Source: Ophiura sarsii (Eukaryota; Echinodermata; Ophiuroidea; Amphilepidida; Ophiuridae). Taken from it: a stretch of 64,000 nt of DNA. The stretch is from NCBI GenBank assembly GCA_035610835.1, contig CM069449.1, forward strand, positions 9,815,855-9,879,854. The letters run 5' to 3'. The notes below the pieces were generated by a model, which worked only from the letters and a program-made list of their open reading frames with translations, searched no databases and was not told the origin of the DNA. A program made the position numbers and the translations under genes. Shown here in pieces: positions 41,341 through 50,600 of the stretch. Numbering within the stretch: the stretch's first letter is position 1; every line of letters starts with the position of its first letter.

Positions 41341-43458
41341 CTATCGGCTCAAATAATTCACACAACCAAGTAATGTCTGTACTTGTTGCTTATCTTCAGG
41401 CCGTGGCATGTCTAAGATGCCTTCTATCTTTACTGGATCACTCATCAATCCTTCAGATGTAAGAAGGTGTCCCATGTACCTAACTGATTGTTGGCACAGT
41501 TTCAGCTTCTTTCTGTTAAACTTCAGGTTAACTTCTCTTGCTCTGTCTAGTAGTCTACGAAGATTCTCGTTGTGATCTGTCATGTACTCTTCAGGAGTAT
41601 CTCCACAACCGTAAACTAAGATATCATCTGCGATGGCAATCACACCTGGAAGATCATATATAATCTCATCTTGACGTCTCTGCCACTCTTCTGGGGCTGA
41701 GTTTATTCCAAAAGGCATCCGCAGGTATCTATATCTGCCAAAAGGAGTCCAAAAGCAAGTAAGGAGTGAGCTTTCTTCAGTAAGTTCAACTTGATGAAAA
41801 CCATCCTTCGCATCAAGTACTGAAAAAACTCTGGCCTTTGCTAAATCTGGTAGAATTTCATCAACTGTAGGCATCAAATACTTTGGTCGTTGAATCGCTT
41901 TATTCAAGTCCTTTGGGTCAAGACATACTCGAATCTTATCAGGTTTTAGCACTGAAATCATGCTGGAGATCCATGGAGTACTTTCCTTCACAGGTGTTAT
42001 GATCTTTCTCTTCTGCAAGTCTTTAATTTTCTCTTTCAACTTGGCTTTCAAGGGTACTGGCACTCTTCTGGGTGCATGTTGTACAGGTTTCACTGTTTTA
42101 TCTGTATCTATATCGTACTTCCCTGGAAGACGGCCTAGTCCCGTGAATACATCATCGTACCCGTTCACGATCTCTTCGGCTGATTCTAAGTCTTCCAATT
42201 TAGATACATTCTCACACACCTTGATCAGGCCCATCTTGATGGATGTTTGACTAGATAACAAAGGTGCTTGTTTTGTCTTCACAACATTGAACATTATCTT
42301 GTGTTCAACATTATTGACTGTACATTTCAGATGTACTCTTCCTTTCACTGGTATGATGTGACCATTGTAAGTCTTCAGCTTGACGTCAGTTGGAAACATC
42401 TTCGGTTTCTTTTCTTTGGTCAATTTCTTCACATCTCTATGCGACATTACATTGCATGTTGCACCGGTGTCAATCTGACATTTCAGATAACCTCTCTTCC
42501 CAGTGCTTGTCTCAACCAGTAAATTTGTCATGATCTTCCGTGTTCCATCTTCCACGGTGCCAATGGTTTCTATCTTCAACGCGGACTCATCGGACTCGTT
42601 GAAATAAAGTTCATCACCATCATCTTCACTATCTGTGTTGGCTTCCTCAGTTTGATGCACGTTTTGTTTTCTCCGGCAAACCTGAGCGAGGTGATTGCGC
42701 CATCCACACTTACGGCAAGTCTTTCCGTAGGCAGGGCATGCTTCTTTTTCTTTTGCATGACTGGATCCACAGTATCCACAGTTGGACTTGTTATGTTCTT
42801 TAACTTTCTGTCCTGGTTTCTGTGAATGATAATCTGTCTTTTTCTTTGTCTCTGATTTCTTCTTGAAGGACTTTCTTTTGTTCTTGACATAGTTGACTTG
42901 TTGTTCTCCATTCAGCACTTTCAGCTGGCGGGACGTCGCTTCACTTATCTGAAGAGCATCAATGGAATGTTTCAAATCCACTTCTGTCTCTTTTCGCCGA
43001 AATAGTCGGGCTCTTGCATTGGCGTCTGCACAACCAAGAACTAACCTGTCTCTGATCATTTCTTCTTCCATGATTTGGAATTTACACGGCGAAGCCAATT
43101 GTCTTAGGCGTAGCAGATATTTGTCAATGGTTTCACTGTGCTGTTGTGATGCGGCGAAGAACAAATATCTATCGTAGAGAACATTTCTTGTGGGAGAAAA
43201 ATGTTCCTTGAGTTTGTCTATGATCGTTTTAGGATCCTTCAATTCGTCAAAAGTCAAGGTCAAACCTTTCAAATGCTTTCTGCATTCAGGTCCCATCAGA
43301 GTTTTCAAAGTAGCAACTTGGACTGTACTATCTTTCTGAGTCAATTCCGTTGCAATAGAATAATCCTCATATGTTTCTTGGAATGCCTTCCAATTTTCTT
43401 CCACATTATTTCCACCACAACTCATCGGAGGTGGTGCGGGAATTTGATATGTAGCCAT
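41341..43458 (-). pseudogene. Gag-protease-RT part of the broken gag-pol (705 codons)
   Basis: Gag capsid-like region at about 20-180, then zinc knuckles: a CX2CX3HX6C form from C227 and a canonical CRKCGWRNHLAQVC (248-261). Protease QIDTGA (D330). RT has RMPFGINSAPEEWQ and ADD at about 610-612 in place of YXDD, as in Mag/SURL-type Gypsy elements. Gag and pol share one frame, also typical of that group. The frame ends with a premature stop within the RT connection. A 276-nt leader lies between it and the LTR. Confidence 0.88.
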
Positions 43459-43715
43459 TTTTCTGATACCGATCGTTTTTAATTATCGTGCGTAAATTCA
43501 AAGCTATTCTCAGTCCGTAGTCCAGAAACGCCCTCTTCAAACAGTGGTGCGTGTGTCTTCTGATTGCTTAGCAACACGGTTTCTAAGCTTTTACCGCTCA
43601 CGATCGTAAATTTCTCATTTCAGTTTAGGCCCTTTCATGGACCTATATTTCAGTCATATAGTTCATATCTTACGATTTTTTAGGTTCATCAGGTGCTATA
43701 ACTCTTCGTTGTAAG

Positions 43716-43734
43716 CTACCACATCTGATATCCA
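43716..43734 (-). promoter_or_regulatory. Putative primer-binding site of the second Gypsy element
   Basis: TGGATATCAGATGTGGTAG starts right at the LTR edge on the minus strand and begins TGG as expected. I could not assign the tRNA with confidence. Confidence 0.5.
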
Positions 43735-43913
43735 TGTCGGGAGGCGTAACGGAGGTATTAAAGACCGTAGAAATGCTACATCTTGGCGTACACAATTGTA
43801 TCAGTCGGAGTACAAGTTTAATCACGCATTGCGAGCACCGCGCATGCACATATCAATTAAGCCTTATATGGAATACATAAACATATAGGGTGTATCAAAC
43901 ACATCGTATAACA
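43735..43913 (-). repeat. 5' LTR (179 bp)
   Basis: No difference seen from 37762-37940 by eye. Confidence 0.9.
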
Positions 43914-44460
43914 AAATTCAACCTTAAAGATTTAAAGATCATTAGTGTCAACTCCACGTGTCTTAGAATCAAAAATGTCTATTTAAATACTATTTAGATC
44001 ATGTTAGACCCCGCGCCGTTCGGAGAGGGGGTTTACGGAAGTATGCAAAACTTAAATTCAACCTTAAAGATTTGGTAAAGATCATTAGTGTCAACTCCAC
44101 GTGTCTTAGAATCAAAAATGTCTTTTTAAATACTATTTAGATCATGTTAGACCCCGCGCCGTTCGGAGAGGGGTTTACGGAAGTATGCAAAACTTAAATT
44201 CAACCTTAAAGATTTGGTAAAGATCATTAGTGTCAACTCCGCGTGTCTTAGAATCAAAAATATCTTTTTAAATACTATTTAGATCATGTTAGACCCCGCG
44301 CCGTTCGGAGAGGGGGTTTACGGAAGTATGCAAAACTTAAATTCAACCTTAAAGATTTGGTAAAGATCATTAGTGTCAACTCCACGTGTCTTAGAATCAA
44401 AAATATATTTTTAAATACTATTTAGATCATGTAAGACCCCGCGCCGTTCGGAGAAAATTA
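43914..44460. repeat. Tandem array, about 147-bp unit, nearly four copies
   Basis: Units contain TCAACTCCACGTGTCTTAGA, ACTATTTAGATCATGTTAGA, CCCCGCGCCGTTCGGAGAG and TATGCAAAACTTAAATTCAA with very few differences. The left half of the array (37340-37756) is much more diverged. Confidence 0.85.
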
Positions 44461-44940
44461 TATTTTTGATATTTAAAAAAAAGTTTTTCTCCGAATTTTG
44501 TTCCTACTAGCGAAAATTAGACTCTCATATTTTGGTCATTTCGATAAATATACATGTAAAACTTTAAATCGTTTAAAGCAATCATTTATGTCTATGGCAC
44601 GTGTCCGAGAAGCGCCAATGTCGCACAATCTTGTATTAAAAATAAAAGACAGTGGGTGGAGAAGATGTGCCTTTATACACAGCTCTATGGAATAAAATTT
44701 ACATTATCGTCGATATCTCGGAAAGAAAATCATTAATCAAAATGATATTTTTTCAAATTAACTTTTTGGGGCAGGGAATATGCGGGTTTTTTCTTTAAAA
44801 ATAAAAAAAGGTTAAAAAAACTAGATAATGACTTTATTTGGTTAGTCTACAATGAACATATTGTCTGTTTTGGTTACAACCAATCTTTCCCATTATTGAG
44901 AACTTTTATAATCAACACACACACGCACATCCCTCCCGTG
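44461..44940. other. No gene seen
   Basis: AT-rich sequence between the array and the 214-bp direct repeat. Confidence 0.4.
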
Positions 44941-45154
44941 CATGCCAGAATCAGTACACGCAAACTCATGTCATTTCAAGTATGCAAATTTCGATCGACG
45001 CCCCTTGGGTTTTATTGACATGAATCCTTATTGTAAACAATTTACAATTATGACAATGGTAGTGGGAGGAGTAGTTTTTTGATTGATTGGGAGCAATTGG
45101 ATCCAATTGCACCCTTTGAGATGACATGAGCTTCCGTGTTCTGGTTCCGACATG
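44941..45154 (+). repeat. 214-bp direct repeat, right copy
   Basis: See 37122-37335; the flanking inverted partner lies at 45234-45276. Confidence 0.8.
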
Positions 45155-45289
45155 TCATCTTTGTTGAGTGTGTTCTCCCCCTTCTCCGAATCCAAATTGC
45201 TTCTTTAAGCCATCTCGTTGTTCTGTCTGATTACAACATCTATGATGATCAACTCGTCGGAACTACGCCCTCTACAACGGCGGTTCCCA

Positions 45290-46047
45290 GCGGAGATTTT
45301 TCCGGATCGGAGCAAAGGGCTCAGGGAACCAGTGTACTAGTTTAGCAGTGAAACTAAAATTGTGAGTATCTTATTCACATTTTATTGGATTTGTACAAAA
45401 CGAAATCATGTCTCAGATGTACAATAACAATCCAGATGAACTTAATCAAAGGTTCATGCTAAATGTTTTGCAAAAGGGCTAAGGCCTACGTCCATTTTTT
45501 TTTTGAAGAGTAAAGAATATATAATAACCAAAACAATTTTTTTTTATTGATTTGAGAAACATACTGTATTTGATTGGTATACTATGAACCTTTTAAATTA
45601 TACAAATAATATCATTATCAATGTCCAGAATACTTTCATGCTGTTTTCTCAAAATCACTCAAATGGATGTAAGCCATTTTGCATATCAGCTCTTCATATA
45701 CAAAATGTGAAATGAAATACAACTCTGATTTTTCATCAGCTGATGATAAAAATGTGAGAAGTGTTATGTTTATATGTTTATGTGTTTCTAATCATTTTAA
45801 AAACACGGTTATTAGAGGTTCAACTTCAATCTCCTGACCAAATGAACAACACCAAATTTCAGCTGGCAGGTTTTCGACTATAGAAGAATTTCAAATTACG
45901 ATAGCACCAGAACGCATTGCTCGATTTACATGATTCGTGCTCCAAATTAAATATTTTGCCATTGAAATGTAGCTGAAGGTCAGGGCTACCATTATCACTC
46001 GTCAAGGAAAATGTCGTTCTTACCAGGTATTTATAAGAAAAGCGGCG
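45290..46047. other. No gene seen
   Basis: AT-rich, with short frames only. Confidence 0.4.
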
Positions 46048-46846
46048 TAGGGTAACATGGGGTAATATGGGACACGGGGTAAAGTGGGACAGTGGTTTTC
46101 GGAAATACTTTTTTACCTTAAAATAGTCAAATTGTGCCCATTTTTGTAACAAAAAAGCTTTGATATATTGTCTATTTATATTTGCAACCAATTTTAAGTA
46201 TCATCCTTCGTGAAACGGGACACTTCAGAGGGTCGTAAGCCTTAGGCGTCGAAATTGATGCTGCATTTCACCAATGCTACTAAGCATAGGTCACGACTTG
46301 ACACTAAATATCTATGAATCAATGCCCCGGATTTTAGTTTCTCAAAGTGGAAAATAACGTCTAAACCACTTTCTATCAAATAAGACAAAAATTTGCTACT
46401 GTTTCCTTCCAAGATCATTAAAAAGTGTTTTTTCAGAAATGTGCCTCATTGGGGTAAGATGGGACAGGGTTACATTCATGTTAAAAGTCTATCTTTGTCC
46501 CATCTTCCCCGCGTCCCATCTTGCCCCACCACTGTCAGCACATAGTAAATCAATGGCGTCCCATCTTACCCCTGTGGGGGAAGATGGGACAAAAAATTAA
46601 GAAACATTTTATCGCCTGGGGTAAGAAGGGACACCTTGATAAAATAATGAAGCCGGAGGCCGACGGGCACAATTTTTGGTGAAACTAAAGTCTTGTTAAG
46701 GCTCTTGGTGATACCTTTTGCTTTGTGGGGTCACTTGTCGGATATTCGTATAATACCTCATTTTACTCAGCTGTAATTTACAGCTGAGTAAAATTAGGTG
46801 TCCCATCTTACCCCTTAGGTGTCCCATATTACCCCATGTTACCCTA
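46048..46846. mobile_element. 799-bp TIR element with iterated 'GGGGTAAGATGGGACA' motif
   Basis: Perfect 28-bp terminal inverted repeats begin TAGGGTAACATGGGGTAATA. The outermost TA on both sides fits a TA target duplication. Words such as GGGGTAAGATGGGACA and their reverse complement recur at least eight times inside. A perfect 22-bp-arm hairpin (CTCAGCTGTAA core) lies near 46760-46800. No transposase. Confidence 0.82.
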
Positions 46847-46902
46847 TGTATACGGTGTGTCCACTGGCCTGTCCACTGAAGTAGTACTTAGATCTTTTAA
46901 TA

Positions 46903-46914
46903 GCCGCCATCTTG
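46903..46914 (-). promoter_or_regulatory. YY1-like site (inverted)
   Basis: GCCGCCATCTTG is the reverse complement of CAAGATGGCGGC, the same 12-mer that spans the RBM42 start codon at 47572-47583, 660 bp downstream. It fits the YY1 consensus. Confidence 0.45.
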
Positions 46915-47571
46915 CATAGACGTTGACATTCGACTCCTGAAAATGCTCACATTTAGCCTTCCATTTCATCTCTAATGCACTGTCGGTTCATTTGACAAGG
47001 GGAACCGGGAAGGGGAATCAAGGAATTATGACCGCAACAAATGTAATAAATGTAGGCCTACCTCTAGCTCTATCATGGCAAAAAATAGATAAAAATAGAA
47101 AATGTCGTCGGCTCGACAACAGTTATATTTCTCGCCCCCCCCCCCCCCCCCCCAATATGAAAAACCTAGCTACGACTGTCCACTGAAGTAGTCGATTTCA
47201 TGCGCTGTATTAAAAGTTTAAAACTATTCAAATACATTTAAAATATTTATTAACACGTCACTACAATATCAAGAACATAACTATATTATAAAAAGTGAAA
47301 AGATCATTTTTATATGCCCCTTCGTTTGTTTAAAATTAGATTTAAGTTTACCTAATAAATAGACATTTGTCAATTGTGCACGTGTTGCAGGTTTGTACAC
47401 CAACAAATTCAAATGGGGTAAACAGGTATTTTGAGCTGATTTTCAGAAAAGAAAGTTTGAAAAACACGGGGAAAAATACTTACCTTTTTTCTGATTTTTT
47501 TTGGCCGAGTTGGTAAAAGTCGAGTCAAAATTTGTAATTGATTGATTGATCGATTTCGTGAATGAATGAAT

Positions 47572-47583
47572 CAAGATGGCGGC
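47572..47583 (+). promoter_or_regulatory. YY1-like site over the RBM42 start codon
   Basis: CAAGATGGCGGC includes the ATG at 47576. This configuration is common in housekeeping genes, where YY1 sites just downstream of transcription starts overlap the initiation codon. No TATA box is evident. Confidence 0.5.
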
Positions 47584-47649
47584 TCACAGTAATGCGACGA
47601 CGGGGTTTGTCGACGACAAAATGAAGGCAATGGAGGAAGAAATGAGCCG
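47576..47649 (+). CDS. RBM42: RBM42 coding exon 1
   Basis: Encodes MAAHSNATTGFVDDKMKAME through EEMS plus two bases of an Arg codon; donor GTAAAA. An upstream ATG at 47561 opens a different frame that soon stops in the exon region, so 47576 is preferred. It has a good context, and the FEQE motif follows in phase. Confidence 0.85.
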
Positions 47650-50600
47650 GTAAAATTATACATTTATGTCTGTTATACTCTGATATATAATGCCTTCATT
47701 ATGATATGCTTGTTTATCAATTTAAGTCAAGAATTTAGTCATACGGTTCTTTATAAACAATCGGTAAACAACATCGAGTCAAATTCGGCAACTTTGTTTA
47801 ATATTATTACTATAGGAGTAGGAGTCCAGTGGTTTTTGGATTTTTTTCAGCAAATCCTAACAAATTTGGTATCATAAGAAAGAGGAAGTTAAGAAAAAGA
47901 CAATGGTGGTAAAACCAGCTTCATAGAATAACGTATAGTGAAGTTATGATTTTTTTTACTTTTAAAAATGCGTTTTCAGTCTGCCAATTTTTTGCTGATC
48001 CGGTATGTTTGGTTATTAATAAGGAAGAGTCTATTTGTACAACTGTTGTACGAATTAGCGCGGTATCGCTGTAATTCGCACAACTGTTGTACGAATAAGC
48101 GAGGTATCGCTGTAATTCGCACAACTGTTGTACGAATTAGACGAGAGTCTCTGTTATTCGTACAACTATTGTAAAAATAAGAGGGAGTCCCTGTTATTCG
48201 TACAACTATTGTAAGCAGATGTGAGTCCCACTGGGGAAGTCCCTGATATTCGTACAACTATATTTGTACATTATAATTTGGAGGGGAGTATCTTAAAAAA
48301 TGGGAGAGTCTCTGTAATTCGTACAACTATTGTTGAAGAGGAGAGGGGGGTCTAGTGTGGTCCCTGTAATTCGTACAACTATTGTAATAAGACATGGGAG
48401 GCCCCCGAGTGGTAGAAAAGGGAGTCCCTTACACTCGGCGGAAATTCACCCCCCCCCCCCCCACACACACACTTTTTGACTTGACAATCTACCTACTTTT
48501 TAAAGGGGCATTAAGAGATGTGGTGGAGGTAGCGCCATCAATTACAAAAATATATGATAACAAGTGGGATTTATATATACAATTTCATGCATGAACTTAC
48601 GCCTATAAGGATTAAGAAAAACCAGCCCTCTTTGTACAACAAAACGTCGATTCAAAAATGCTAGTAGAGCCGCAATCAGCATTTTACATGGTTATTAAGG
48701 GTGGTATTCCAACATAGTTTATCAATAGTTTTAATCAAGTTTTGCTAGGTTTTTTTAGTAGAAACAACAATTTTTAATGTTCATCTTGAATTCTGAAGTA
48801 AATTAATTACAATTAAACAAATTCAACATGACATTGTGTCCCTTTAAATCAAAAAAATGAGGATGAGTTCAAAAATTGTTCATCCCCCTCAGACGCCCCT
48901 GTTCGAGCTTTTAAACCATCTAGAGCTGATGTCAAAGGTTATAGTTGCTCGAACCTCATTGGTCCAGAGTCGTTGTGCGAATTACAGAAATCTTCGTGCA
49001 ATTCGTACAACAGTTGTACGAATAGCCATTTACTATAAATGTTGACAAACCCATTCATACTAGGGTAGAAAACCATGCATATTTGGCATCACTAGAAAGA
49101 GAATTAAAAAAGAAAAACACTGAAGCATAATCAGTATACTTCAACAGCTTTAAGTAATAGTAAGGCAAAAGAAAGTAAAGGTGAAAGAAAGAGCGAAAGA
49201 AAGAAAGAAATTTGTCAAAAAACTTTTTGGGGGAAGAAAAAAAATCAAGCATTTAATTTATTTTTTTTAAATTGTAGGGATTCATTAAATATTATTGAAT
49301 TTATTAAAATAAGGGTAACAACAATATCTGAATCATTATCAGTAAATAAACAAATTAATCAAGTCTGTTCCTTTATAATCCCCGCATACTGCATGCAGCG
49401 GGCCGATACCCAAACCTGCACCATCCCCCAGTCTTCAATATTACCGTACGGCCGCTAAAGCTGTACTGCAAGATAGCGACGTAAGAGGGCGCCACGCACC
49501 ACTTTTGTCTCAGCTTGAGTCTGTATCTTATACAGCAAAACCTCTGGCGACGATTCGCGACTTTTAATGCCATCAAAAACTTGTCAAACTTAATCAAAAC
49601 ACTCTCAAATGTTCATTTCTGACGCTTTTAAATGGTTTCCCAAAGTTCTTCTATATGAAATCTAACCTTTCTGACAAAGAAATTCAGTGAAATTTACCTT
49701 GATTTGGTATCACAATTGAGCTGTCCACAACTTTTTTATTACTGCGCACACGCTTTCGAGTTTGGTCTTAAACGATAGAGGTCAAATTTTGTATTAAAGT
49801 TCATGACCTTTAGTCTCAAAGAAACAGACTTACTTGCGCAGTACAACGCTTTGAAAGCAGTGCTCATGTGATAGGAAAAAGAAAAACAAGATGGCGCAGT
49901 CCATGTCACGCGCTTCGGTGTCGCGAGAAGCATGATTTTCAACCTTTTTTTTTCAAGTACTTTTATACGTAATTACTTTCAGGAAAATCTTGATGTGGTT
50001 GGAAAGATATATTCTTCTTCCTTCCGAAGATTTTTTCAGTGGTTGATTTGACCCACAGAAAGTGTTTTTACAAGGTAATCAAGTACCCTTACTTTCACAC
50101 ACAAACAGATACGAATTGCGTATGGCGACTAAACCCGGCTTGTTACGAACCGATTTAAGTTAGGTCCAATTTAGATGAGCCCGCCGCAGGCGCGATACGG
50201 TCACCGACCCGTGTAGAATTTGCGAACTCGACCCCTATTTTGCGCGAACTCTACCCCTATCGTAGAGGGCGCTGTTGTACCTAGGATGCGTGTTTTTTTC
50301 AGCAAGCTAGATGGTTCGCCGCCAAAATATGCGATCTCTACCACTATCGCCTTAATAACCCCACACTAGCAACTGGACATCATGAAAGTAAACCTTTATT
50401 TACCTAAAATGGTTTAATATTTACATGACTTGACCTGTTTTCAGCAATATGAGGCAATTTGAGGCAAAATACTTTTGGTTATAACTTTTTTATTATTCAG
50501 CGGCTTCAGCCTGCAGGCATGGTTGAACCATCATTTTCTATTGTAAAATACTTTGTTTCCATGTATTCCATTTTCAAAGAGATACTTTTATTTTCAAAAT

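Larger units (their letters stand above)
37757..43918 (-). mobile_element. Ty3/Gypsy element (Mag/SURL-like) with identical LTRs, 5-bp TSD and a broken gag-pol
   Basis: LTRs at 37762-37940 and 43735-43913 appear identical over 179 bp. They are flanked by AAATT at 37757-37761 and 43914-43918, a 5-bp target duplication inside a tandem-repeat unit. One long gag-protease-RT-RNase H-integrase frame is interrupted by an in-frame stop (41341-41343) and by a 456-bp MITE. Identical LTRs imply a recent insertion. Confidence 0.9.

Noticed and set aside
49373..49942. Possible alternative promoter or antisense gene in RBM42 intron 1 (GC-richer patch, CAAGATGGCGC word, minus-strand frame of 74 codons)
   Set aside because: No exon with splice signals or known protein; kept only as a note in the intron entry.
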